A stretch of DNA of 13,836 nt from Armatimonadota bacterium (GTDB lineage Bacteria; Armatimonadota; Armatimonadia; Armatimonadales; Armatimonadaceae). Under the pieces are notes generated by a model, which made no database searches, was not told where the DNA came from, and saw only the letters and a list, made by a program, of their open reading frames with translations. The translations under genes were made by a program, and so were the position numbers. The stretch covers positions 1-13,836 of the forward strand of contig JACMIU010000227.1 in the NCBI GenBank assembly GCA_014380985.1. The letters are read 5' to 3'. This document shows positions 6,524 through 13,836 of the stretch, piece by piece (the stretch's first letter is position 1; every line of letters starts with the position of its first letter).

Positions 6524-6553
6524 CCGTTTCTTTCGGCGCGGGAAGAAAGCCGG

Positions 6554-6559
6554 TATACT
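6554..6559 (+). promoter_or_regulatory. -10-like TATACT for the S9 peptidase, leaderless geometry
   Basis: TATACT ends seven bases before the ATG at 6567. Only a weak -35 (TTTCGG at 6531-6536, 17 bases away) and no Shine-Dalgarno sequence are seen. This would give a message starting at or near the ATG. Confidence 0.5.
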
Positions 6560-6566
6560 AACCGTT

Positions 6567-8954
6567 ATGCCCGACCCCACCCCTGTAGCCACTGGCTACA
6601 AACAGCCATCCGCCGATATAGTGGCGATTTTAGACGCCCCCTCCTCCCCCGCCGGTTTTTTGTCGCCCGACCGTCGCACGTTGCTTTTAGCCGATTACGA
6701 GGCGTATCCGCCGCTCTCAACACTCGCCCGCCCGTATTTGAAACTCGCCGGGATTCGTATTGACCCGACGATCAACGGGCATCAGCGCACGTCACAGTAC
6801 ACCGGTTTCTCGCTGGTAGATACCGAAACTGGCAAGCAAAGACCGGTGCGCGGAATCCCCGCCGGTTCGCAGCTCGGTTCGCCTTCGTGGTGCGCGAACG
6901 GATCGCGGTTCGCGTTCACGCGGGACGTGGACGGCGGCATCGAAATTGGCATTTGCGAACGGGGTAGCGGCGAAGCGCGTTTTCTGCCGGGGCTACTCGT
7001 GTCCGACCTGTTAGCCGGTCCCTTTTCGTGGAGCGACGACGGCGAAACGCTTTTTGTCGCGCAGATTCCGCCCGGTCGTGGAGCCGCGCCGCTTCCCCCG
7101 ACCGTGCCAAATACTCCGGTGGTGGAAGAAACGGTCGGTAAGTTCACGAAGGCAAGCACGTACCAAGACCTGCTCCGAAGCGATTTCGACACCGCGCAGT
7201 TTCGTTATTTTGTCACGGTGCAACTCGCGTTCGTGAATATCGAAAGCGGCGAAATTAAGCCTATCGGCGAACCGGGCGCGTATGTCGGGGCGGCGTGGTC
7301 GCCGGACGAAAACTATCTGTGCCTGTCGCGTTTGACCGACGTGTCGTTTCGCGTCCCCTATTCGCTGTTCGGCAAGGTGGTCGAGGTGTGGGACGCCCGC
7401 ACAGGCGCGGTCGTTTCCACCGTGGCGACGCATCCCGTGCGCGACGAAGTGCCGCAACAGGGCGTTTATACCGGGGCGCGAAGCATTATGTGGCAGGGCA
7501 ACCGGGACGCGACCTTGCTTTGGATAGAAGCGTTGGACGGCGGCGATCCGCTGGCAAAAGTCCCGCACCGCGACGCCGTTTTCTCGCTTTCCGCGCCGTT
7601 CACCGGGTCGAAGCGCGAAATTATCCGGCTCAAGGAGCGGTACGCGGGCTTCGATTGGTTCGCTACCACCGATGATTGCCTGCTGACCGAGTACAATCGT
7701 GACCGCCGTTGGCGCACGACGTATCGCTTGAACCTGTCCGCGCCGGAAACGCACACCGTGCTGTTTGATCTGTCGGTCAACGATGCGTACAACGCGCCGG
7801 GAAACGCGGTCTACGAAACTGCGCTGGATGGTCGCTACTTCATCAAGCAAAACGGCGACCACATTTTCTTGAGCGGACGTGGCGCGACCACCGACGGCGA
7901 CCGCCCTTTCTTACGCGAGATGAACTTGCTCACCCTCGAAACGCGGGAACTGTGGCGGTGCGACGGCGATTATTACGAATCGTTCGCGGCGTTTCTGCCC
8001 GGCGAAAACGAGATTTTCACCACGTACCAAAGCCGTATCGAGCCGCCGAACTATTACCGGCTGTCGCTTGACACCGGCGAACGTACCCCGCTAACCCGGT
8101 TCGCCGACCCGCATCCGCAAATCACCGGCTTGCACAAGGAGATTGTGTCGTACCGTCGCGCCGGAGACGATGTGCCGCTGTCGGCGAAATTATACCTGCC
8201 CCCCGGTTACGAAGTCGGCTCCGGCGAAAAACTGCCGGTGCTGTTTTGGGCGTACCCCGAAGAGTATTCGGATGCGGCGACCGCCGGGCAGGTGCGCGGT
8301 TCGGATAAGACGTTCACACGGCTTGCCGGAACGTCGCCCTTGTGGTTCGTGACGCAGGGTTTCGCCGTGATGCTGGACGCCACGGTTCCCGTGGTCGGCG
8401 ACCCGGAAACCATGAACGATACGTTTGTGGAGCAAATCGTTGGTGCGGCGCAGTCCGCGATTGACTACCTTGATGCTCGCGGCATCGTGGATCGTAGCCG
8501 CGTCGTTTGCGCCGGACATTCTTACGGGGCGTTTATGACCGCGAACCTGCTGGCGCACAGCAGCCTGTTCGCCGCCGGAATCGCCCGCTCCGGTGCGTAC
8601 AACCGCACCCTGACGCCGTTCGGATTTCAGTCGGAACGTCGGTCTATCTGGGAGGCTCCCGACGTATACCGCAATCTTTCGCCGTTCACCTACGCCGACA
8701 AAATCACCGCGCCGCTGTTGCTAATTCATGGGCAAGCCGACAACAACCCCGGCACGTTCACGGTGCAATCGGAGCGGTTTTATCAAGCACTCGCGGCGAA
8801 CGGCGCAACCGCGAAACTCGTTCTCCTGCCGCACGAGTCGCACGGCTACCGCGCCCGCGAATCGGTTTTACACGTGCTGGCGGAATCGTTTGAGTGGGCG
8901 GCGCGATTCGCGGGAAAATCGAATGAGGTGGCAACGGAACCCGAAACCCGTTAA
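6567..8954 (+). CDS. S9 family serine peptidase (prolyl oligopeptidase superfamily, glutamyl endopeptidase-like)
   Basis: A 795-residue two-domain protein. Residues of about 40-530 form the seven-bladed beta-propeller typical of S9 enzymes, with repeated WSPDE/WSDDG-type blade motifs. The alpha/beta-hydrolase domain runs from about 545 to 790. The catalytic triad is visible: Ser652 in GHSYGAF, Asp725 in HGQADNNPGT and His759 in ESHGYR. The HG-x-x-DNNPGT motif and the overall layout resemble the S9D glutamyl endopeptidase group. It should cleave peptides small enough to enter through the propeller. No signal peptide or membrane segment is seen at the N-terminus (MPDPTPVATGYKQPSAD), so it is likely cytosolic, unlike many bacterial S9D enzymes. 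The ATG is preceded at seven bases by TATACT. It is divergent from rpmE, and hisC follows 32 bases after its stop. Confidence 0.93.
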   Translation: MPDPTPVATGYKQPSADIVAILDAPSSPAGFLSPDRRTLLLADYEAYPPLSTLARPYLKLAGIRIDPTINGHQRTSQYTGFSLVDTETGKQRPVRGIPAGSQLGSPSWCANGSRFAFTRDVDGGIEIGICERGSGEARFLPGLLVSDLLAGPFSWSDDGETLFVAQIPPGRGAAPLPPTVPNTPVVEETVGKFTKASTYQDLLRSDFDTAQFRYFVTVQLAFVNIESGEIKPIGEPGAYVGAAWSPDENYLCLSRLTDVSFRVPYSLFGKVVEVWDARTGAVVSTVATHPVRDEVPQQGVYTGARSIMWQGNRDATLLWIEALDGGDPLAKVPHRDAVFSLSAPFTGSKREIIRLKERYAGFDWFATTDDCLLTEYNRDRRWRTTYRLNLSAPETHTVLFDLSVNDAYNAPGNAVYETALDGRYFIKQNGDHIFLSGRGATTDGDRPFLREMNLLTLETRELWRCDGDYYESFAAFLPGENEIFTTYQSRIEPPNYYRLSLDTGERTPLTRFADPHPQITGLHKEIVSYRRAGDDVPLSAKLYLPPGYEVGSGEKLPVLFWAYPEEYSDAATAGQVRGSDKTFTRLAGTSPLWFVTQGFAVMLDATVPVVGDPETMNDTFVEQIVGAAQSAIDYLDARGIVDRSRVVCAGHSYGAFMTANLLAHSSLFAAGIARSGAYNRTLTPFGFQSERRSIWEAPDVYRNLSPFTYADKITAPLLLIHGQADNNPGTFTVQSERFYQALAANGATAKLVLLPHESHGYRARESVLHVLAESFEWAARFAGKSNEVATEPETR

Positions 8955-8986
8955 AATTGCACCAGAACAGGATTTTTATAGAACCC

Positions 8987-10162
8987 ATGAGTATGCTCGC
9001 CGCCCTGCGCGAAATGCCGCGATTGTCGCCCGAAGCCGCCCGAATCGCCGACCGATTGACCGCGCTGAAACCGTACCAACCCGGCAGGCCGATTGAGGAT
9101 GTGCGCCGCGAATACGGCATCGTTGGCGAAATCGTCAAGTTAGCGTCGAACGAGAACCCGCTCGGCGTGTCTCCCGCCGCATTGGTTGCGCTCGCCGAAG
9201 TGTTGCCGCGCCTCGCGCTATACCCCGACGGCGGTTGCCACGATCTGCGCCTCGCGGTTGCCGCGCACCTTGATGTGTCCCCCGATATGCTCGTTTTCGG
9301 CAACGGTTCGGACGAGATTATTCACCTGCTCGGCTTGACATTCCTCGAACCCGGCGACGAGTTAGTTATCGGCGACCCGACGTTTGTTTTGTACGAAGCC
9401 GCCGCCACGCTCGCGGGCGCGACCGTTGTCAAAGTCCCGCTGACGCGCCCCGGTCTGGTTCACGACGTTGACGTCATGACCGCCGCCGTCACGGAGAAAA
9501 CGCGCCTCGTAATTATCGCCAACCCACACAACCCCACGGGTACGATTGTGGAAAACACCGCCGCGCTGTACCGCCTGATGGAGCGGTTGCCCCCTCGCGC
9601 CCTGCTGGTTTTGGACGAAGCGTATGCCGAGTACGTCTACCACCGCCCCGGCTTCCCGAAAGCATTGGACTTCGTAAAAGCCGGTGCGCCGGTACTCGGC
9701 TTGCGAACGTTCAGCAAAATGTACGGGCTTGCCGGGCTTCGCGTCGGCTACGGCGTCGCCGACGCGGGGCTTATCGCGGCGATGAATCAGGCGCGGTCGC
9801 CGTTCAATGTCAATCTTGCCGCACAGGTCGCCGCCACCGCCGCGATAAACGATTATGCGTTCGTGGAAAAAAGCCGCGCCGTCAACGAAACCGGTTTAGC
9901 GCAGTTCTACGCCGCGTTCGAGGCAATGGGACTGCCGTACATTCCGTCGTTTGCAAACTTCGTGTTGGTGGATACGAAGCAGCCGTGCCGCGACGTTTTC
10001 CACGCCTTGCTGAAGCGCGGCGTGATTGTTCGCACCGGCGACGTGTTCGGACTGCCGACGTTTTTGCGTGTCACGGTGGGAACCCCGGCGCAGAACGAAC
10101 GCTTCTTGGAGGCACTGCGCGAGGTGCTGGGAACCGGCGCGACACCGGCACAGTTACAATGA
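8987..10162 (+). CDS. hisC: Histidinol-phosphate aminotransferase
   Basis: A 391-residue class I/II PLP aminotransferase of the HisC family, which converts imidazole-acetol phosphate and glutamate to histidinol phosphate in histidine synthesis. Motifs are KLASNENPLG (51-60), YPDGG (79-83), NPHNPTG (179-185), LDEAYAEY (209-216) with Asp210, the Schiff-base Lys244 in TFSKMYGLAG and Arg252 in LRVGYG. The length is slightly above the usual 350-370 because of an N-terminal extension. The ATG at 8987 is chosen; an in-frame TTG at 8957 would add ten residues. The stop overlaps the next start (ATGA at 10159-10162), so translation is probably coupled. No other his gene is in the window. HisC-like enzymes can also act on aromatic amino acids, so a broad-specificity role is possible. 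Confidence 0.92.
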   Translation: MSMLAALREMPRLSPEAARIADRLTALKPYQPGRPIEDVRREYGIVGEIVKLASNENPLGVSPAALVALAEVLPRLALYPDGGCHDLRLAVAAHLDVSPDMLVFGNGSDEIIHLLGLTFLEPGDELVIGDPTFVLYEAAATLAGATVVKVPLTRPGLVHDVDVMTAAVTEKTRLVIIANPHNPTGTIVENTAALYRLMERLPPRALLVLDEAYAEYVYHRPGFPKALDFVKAGAPVLGLRTFSKMYGLAGLRVGYGVADAGLIAAMNQARSPFNVNLAAQVAATAAINDYAFVEKSRAVNETGLAQFYAAFEAMGLPYIPSFANFVLVDTKQPCRDVFHALLKRGVIVRTGDVFGLPTFLRVTVGTPAQNERFLEALREVLGTGATPAQLQ

Positions 10163-10668
10163 GCGTGAACAACGACATTTCTACGTCCCCGCCGAAACGC
10201 GCTCTGCCCTTCTGGGTACGCTTTTTCCTGCTTCCGGCGATTTTCAGCACGGTGATTTGCCTCGCCGTGCTGTTTGTGCCGGGCGCGGGTTGGAACAGCA
10301 ATGATGTTTCTACCGGCGAATCCGACGGCTACCCCGACCTATTGCCTCGACGCTACGACTCGTCGCCGGAAAACACACTCACCTACGCGGCGGCGGCGGC
10401 ATCGGGTTTGCGAAACTGGAAAGTCGTGCGCCGCGACACCGACGCGGGCAAATTGTTTGTCGAAGTGCGAACTGCTATCCCCTTATTCACCGACGACGTG
10501 ACCGTGACCGTGACTTCGACTGGCGCGAACGGTGAATCGTCGCAGGTTCACGTCCGCTCCGTTTCAAGGGTCGGGCGCGGGGATTTGGGCGAAAACTCCC
10601 GCCACATTCGCGCCCTGCAGTCTGCGATGGACGAACGATTACCGCTCCTTCGGGACGCCGCCCCGTGA
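10159..10668 (+). CDS. DUF1499 domain protein, single N-terminal membrane anchor
   Basis: A 169-residue protein of unknown function. Residues 18-40 form one transmembrane segment (or an uncleaved signal) after a short basic cytoplasmic start. The rest matches the DUF1499 pattern: RNWKVV (85-90), FVEVRTAIPLFTDDV (100-114) and the end signature SRVGRGDLGENSRHIR (136-151). The domain would face the outside of the membrane. The start was set at the ATG overlapping the hisC stop by four bases, because the frame upstream lies inside hisC and matches nothing. The stop in turn overlaps the fdhD start (GTGA at 10665-10668). Its place between hisC and fdhD suggests cotranscription, not a proven shared function. 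Confidence 0.85.
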   Translation: MSVNNDISTSPPKRALPFWVRFFLLPAIFSTVICLAVLFVPGAGWNSNDVSTGESDGYPDLLPRRYDSSPENTLTYAAAAASGLRNWKVVRRDTDAGKLFVEVRTAIPLFTDDVTVTVTSTGANGESSQVHVRSVSRVGRGDLGENSRHIRALQSAMDERLPLLRDAAP

Positions 10669-11486
10669 CGCCCACCGAGCGAACAGTCACGGTGACAACG
10701 GTCGGCGGCACGACGTTTGCCGAACGCACCGACGCCGTGGCAATGGAGGAACCGCTCGAAATCCGCGTTCGCACCGCAAGTACGGAACCCGTGAGCGTGG
10801 CGATTACGATGCGAACGCCGGACGCGGACGGTGAACTCGCGGCGGGCTTTTTGTGGAGCGAAGGCATTGTTACCGACGCGGCGCAAATCGTCTCCGTCAG
10901 CGAAGGCGGCGCGGTGCAACCGGGCGGCTTCGCAAATATCGTCACGCTCCGGCTTCGGGAAATGCCGCCGGATATTTCGGCGCGGCAGTTTTACATGACC
11001 TCCTCGTGCGGCGTTTGCGGCAAAGCGTCGCTTGAAGCCATCGCGTCGCGGGAACCTTTTCCCTTGCGGCGCGGGTATCCGGTCTGGTCACCGGGCGTGA
11101 TTCACACGCTGTCGGACAAACTACGCGCCGCGCAGGACACGTTTGACCGCACAGGCGGACTACACGCGGCGGGCTTGTTCGACGGCGAAGGCGTTCTTGT
11201 TGCCGTGCGCGAGGATGTCGGGCGGCACAACGCCGTGGATAAAATCGTCGGCATGGCACTACTCAGCGGCGAACTTCCCCTGTCCGATTGTTTGCTGTTC
11301 GTGAGCGGTCGCGCCTCGTTTGAACTCGTGCAAAAGGCGGTGATGGCGGGAGTCCCGGCACTGGCGGCGGTCGGTGCGCCGTCGTCGCTCGCGGTCGCCT
11401 TAGCGAAAGACGCAGGCGTTACCCTACTTGGCTTTGTGCGCGGCGAGCGGTTTAATATCTATGCGAATGGAGACCGAATACGATGA
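10665..11486 (+). CDS. fdhD: Formate dehydrogenase accessory sulfurtransferase FdhD
   Basis: A 273-residue FdhD, which in E. coli takes sulfur from IscS and passes it to the molybdenum cofactor of formate dehydrogenases, a step needed for their activity. Motifs are EEPLEIRV (28-35), DGELAAGFLWSEGI (55-68), the SSCGVCGK loop with Cys115 and Cys118, GGLHAAGLF (164-172), REDVGRHNAVDK (182-193) and SGRASFELVQKA. The start is a GTG overlapping the DUF1499 stop; the frame has no better start nearby and the family N-terminus fits. The stop overlaps the ATG of the oxidoreductase (ATGA at 11483-11486). The direct coupling to a formate-dehydrogenase-like catalytic subunit supports a dedicated chaperone and client pair. 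Confidence 0.95.
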   Translation: MTPTERTVTVTTVGGTTFAERTDAVAMEEPLEIRVRTASTEPVSVAITMRTPDADGELAAGFLWSEGIVTDAAQIVSVSEGGAVQPGGFANIVTLRLREMPPDISARQFYMTSSCGVCGKASLEAIASREPFPLRRGYPVWSPGVIHTLSDKLRAAQDTFDRTGGLHAAGLFDGEGVLVAVREDVGRHNAVDKIVGMALLSGELPLSDCLLFVSGRASFELVQKAVMAGVPALAAVGAPSSLAVALAKDAGVTLLGFVRGERFNIYANGDRIR

Positions 11487-13777
11487 CGAACCCCGATAGC
11501 GTTTACGCCGAACCGCCCCCGGAAACCACCGAGCCGCGCCTCGGACGCCGCGAAGAAGTAGCGAGCGGCATTCCCGCGATTGTGCAAACATTGAAGTTCG
11601 GTATGGAGGCGATGGGCGCGGGGCGCACGGCGAAACTGCTGACCACGATTAACCAGAAGCAGGGTTTCGATTGCCCGTCATGCGCGTGGCCCGACCCCGA
11701 CGACCACCGGTCGGTTGCCGAGTTTTGCGAGAACGGGGCTAAAGCCGTTGCCGACGAAGCGACCACGAAGCGGATCACGGCAAAGTTTTTCGCCGACCAT
11801 TCACTTGTTGCACTGTCGCAAAAATCGGATATGTGGCTCGGCAAGCAGGGACGCCTGACCGAGCCGATGGTAAAACGTGCCGGTTCCGACCGCTACGAAC
11901 CCGTCTCTTGGGACGACGCTTTCGCCCTAATCGCGTCACATTTGAACGCTCTCGCGTCGCCGAACGAAGCAATTTTCTACACGTCGGGGCGCACGTCGAA
12001 CGAAGCCGCGTTTCTGTACCAACTGTTCGTGCGGCAATTCGGCACGAACAACCTGCCTGATTGCTCGAATATGTGCCACGAATCGAGCGGCGTTGGTCTT
12101 GGCGAAGCCATCGGTATCGGCAAAGGCACGGTGAAACTGTCCGATTTCGACAAAGCAAACGCCATTTTCGTTATCGGGCAGAATCCCGGCACGAACCATC
12201 CGCGAATGCTGTCCGCGCTTCAGGCGGCGGCGCGGCGTGGGGCGACCATCATTTCTGTAAACCCGCTGCAGGAAACCGGCATGACGCGGTTTACGCACCC
12301 GCAGGAAGTCTGGAACCTGCTCGGTGCGGGAACACAAATCGCCACGCACCATTTTCCCGTGACCATCAACGGTGATGTGGCGTTCCTCAAGGGTGTCATG
12401 AAGGAACTGATAGAAGCCGACGAGCGCACTGGGGGAGCGGTTCTGAACCACGATTTTATCAAGGAAAAGACCGAAGGCTTTGATGCTCTCGCGGACGACC
12501 TGCGGCAAACGATGTGGGAGGAAATCGAAGCCGGTTCGGGGCTGACGCGGGCGCAGATACAGGAGGCGGCATTAATCACGGCAGGGGCGAAGCGCATCAT
12601 CTTCTGCTGGGCGATGGGCTTGACACAGCACAAGAACGGCGTCGCCAATATCGCGTCGGTCGCCAATCTTGCCCTGCTCGGCGGGCATATCGGGCGACCT
12701 GGCGCGGGCTTGTGTCCCGTGCGCGGGCATTCCAACGTGCAGGGCGACCGCACGATGGGCATCTACGAAAAGCCTTCGGCGAAGTTTCTGGACGCCCTGC
12801 AAAGCGTGTTCGGGTTCGACCCGCCCCGTGAACCCGGCTACGACACGGTGGAGGCGATTGAAGCCATGCATACCGGCGCGGCGACGGTGTTTTTCGGCAT
12901 GGGGGGCAACTTCCTTTCGGCGACTCCCGACACGTCCTACACCGCCGAAGCGTTGTCCCGGTGCGACTTGACGGTTCACGTTTCCACGAAACTCAACCGG
13001 GCGCATCTGGTCACGGGGAAAACCGCGCTGATTCTGCCCTGCCTCGGACGCACCGAACTCGACCGCGATCAGTTCGTTTCCGTGGAAGACTCGATGGGCG
13101 TGGTTCATGCGTCGCGGGGCGGACTGCCCCCGGCGTCGGCGCACCTCTTGTCCGAAACGCAAATCGTGGCGCGGATGGCACAAGCGACTTTGGGCGCGAA
13201 ATCGCCGACTGACTGGAGCGGGTACGCCGCGAATTACGATACCCTGCGCGATTGCGTTGAGCGCGTTGTCCCCGGTTTCGACGATTACAACAAGCGCGTT
13301 CGTGAGCCGGGCGGCTTTTACCTGCCGAACAAACCGCGTGACGCCGCGCAGTTCGATACGCCCGACGGCAAAGCGCATTTCACGGTTCACCCGATACCGC
13401 GCCACGACCTTTTGCCGGGGCAACTGCTCCTGATGACGATTCGTAGCCACGACCAGTTCAACACCACAGTTTACGGTCTGGACGACCGCTACCGGGGCGT
13501 GTACGGCGGGCGTCGCGTCGTTTTCGCGCACCCGGACGACATCCGCGAAGCCGGACTTGCGCCGGAGCAGTGGGCGGATATTACGTCGCACTTTGATAGC
13601 GAAACGCGCACGGCGTCGCGCTTCAAAGTCGTGCCGTATGCGTTGCCGCGCCGTTGCGCGGCGGCGTACTTCCCCGAAGCGAACGTGCTGGTTCCCGCGA
13701 AGCACACCGCCGACCGCTCGAATACACCGGCGTACAAGTCGGTCGTGATCACGCTCGCGCCGCACCGCGAACCGTGA
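11483..13777 (+). CDS. FdhF/YdeP-type molybdopterin oxidoreductase (formate-dehydrogenase-like alpha subunit)
   Basis: A 764-residue soluble bis-MGD oxidoreductase of the FdhF/YdeP group, whose physiological substrate is not settled. Near the N-terminus, GFDCPSCAW (Cys64, Cys67) and Cys82 replace the four-cysteine [4Fe-4S] motif of classical FdhF, so a normal cluster is doubtful. SNMCHESSGVGL (196-206) puts Cys198 at the position of the Mo-ligating selenocysteine of E. coli FdhH, followed by a conserved His. FVIGQNPGTNHPR (229-241), VNPLQETG, GRPGAGLCPVRGHSNVQGDR and the C-terminal MTIRSHDQFNTTVYG belong to the cofactor-binding domains. No twin-arginine signal is present, so it should be cytosolic. 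It follows fdhD with a 4-bp overlap. No electron-transfer partner is in the window. GGAG lies about ten bases before the ATG. Confidence 0.92.
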   Translation: MTNPDSVYAEPPPETTEPRLGRREEVASGIPAIVQTLKFGMEAMGAGRTAKLLTTINQKQGFDCPSCAWPDPDDHRSVAEFCENGAKAVADEATTKRITAKFFADHSLVALSQKSDMWLGKQGRLTEPMVKRAGSDRYEPVSWDDAFALIASHLNALASPNEAIFYTSGRTSNEAAFLYQLFVRQFGTNNLPDCSNMCHESSGVGLGEAIGIGKGTVKLSDFDKANAIFVIGQNPGTNHPRMLSALQAAARRGATIISVNPLQETGMTRFTHPQEVWNLLGAGTQIATHHFPVTINGDVAFLKGVMKELIEADERTGGAVLNHDFIKEKTEGFDALADDLRQTMWEEIEAGSGLTRAQIQEAALITAGAKRIIFCWAMGLTQHKNGVANIASVANLALLGGHIGRPGAGLCPVRGHSNVQGDRTMGIYEKPSAKFLDALQSVFGFDPPREPGYDTVEAIEAMHTGAATVFFGMGGNFLSATPDTSYTAEALSRCDLTVHVSTKLNRAHLVTGKTALILPCLGRTELDRDQFVSVEDSMGVVHASRGGLPPASAHLLSETQIVARMAQATLGAKSPTDWSGYAANYDTLRDCVERVVPGFDDYNKRVREPGGFYLPNKPRDAAQFDTPDGKAHFTVHPIPRHDLLPGQLLLMTIRSHDQFNTTVYGLDDRYRGVYGGRRVVFAHPDDIREAGLAPEQWADITSHFDSETRTASRFKVVPYALPRRCAAAYFPEANVLVPAKHTADRSNTPAYKSVVITLAPHREP

Positions 13778-13836
13778 ATCGCCTACGTTGGTAGCTGTTC
13801 GCGCTGAACGGCTTCCATTGTTTTCGCCCCCGACTG

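Noticed and set aside
6434..6592. Upstream extension of the L31 frame to 6592.
   Set aside because: The L31 N-terminus is at 6433, and the extension covers the promoter and leader hairpins.
7011..7862. 283-codon minus-strand ORF inside the S9 peptidase.
   Set aside because: No family resemblance, and the plus-strand frame is clearly the peptidase.
12572..13765. 397-codon minus-strand ORF antisense to the molybdopterin oxidoreductase.
   Set aside because: Arg/Val/His-rich shadow of a GC-rich gene, with no recognisable motif.
13783..13836. Minus-strand frame open from the window edge, ending in TAG at 13783-13785 (about 17 residues).
   Set aside because: It could be the 3' end of a convergent gene, but other frames are also open over this short length and no family is recognisable.
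1..13836. CRISPR arrays, tRNAs, insertion sequences, tandem repeats.
   Set aside because: No regularly spaced repeats, no tRNA-like cloverleaf or transposase motif was seen by reading.

Overview
The window is a compact GC-rich bacterial segment (about 60% GC by eye) with twelve coding units on both strands and no intergenic gap above about 135 bp. No mobile element, tRNA, rRNA or CRISPR array was found. The gene set fits a chromosomal region of a free-living bacterium: an LCP cell-wall glycopolymer transferase with a LytR_C tail, a short-form nucleotide kinase, type B L31 next to DUF1385, a cytosolic S9 peptidase, and HisC followed by a formate-dehydrogenase-like module. Armatimonadota is my best guess for the phylum, with Chloroflexota or Deinococcota as alternatives. 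This rests on gene content and leaderless-looking starts, and the sequence does not prove it.

Left part (1-2569): the window opens inside a gene. A PKD-like repeat runs in frame into the C-terminal 60% of L-fucose isomerase. It meets a class III aminotransferase tail to tail with a 12-bp overlap of their 3' ends. A divergent promoter region (2570-2657) separates the aminotransferase from the next block.

Middle (2658-6566): an LCP protein and an adenylate-kinase-like enzyme read rightward. Facing them is a leftward unit of rpmE (L31 type B), DUF1385 (YqhQ-like) and a small XRE-type helix-turn-helix frame without a usable start codon. The unit has a clear TTGCAA-N17-TACAAT promoter. The predicted 5' UTR is made almost entirely of two abutting hairpins, a candidate L31 autoregulatory leader.

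Right part (6567-13777): an S9D-like serine peptidase is followed by four genes joined by 4-bp start/stop overlaps: hisC, a DUF1499 membrane-anchored protein, fdhD and an FdhF/YdeP-type molybdopterin oxidoreductase. FdhD would sulfurate the Mo cofactor of the oxidoreductase. The links to hisC and DUF1499 are organisational and their meaning is unknown.

Three gene starts (2569 minus, 4207 plus, 6567 plus) have a -10-like hexamer 6-7 bases before the ATG and no Shine-Dalgarno sequence, which suggests leaderless mRNAs. I see no clear multi-gene system of a wholly new kind. The best leads are the L31 leader, the start-less helix-turn-helix frame and the PKD/fucose-isomerase chimera.
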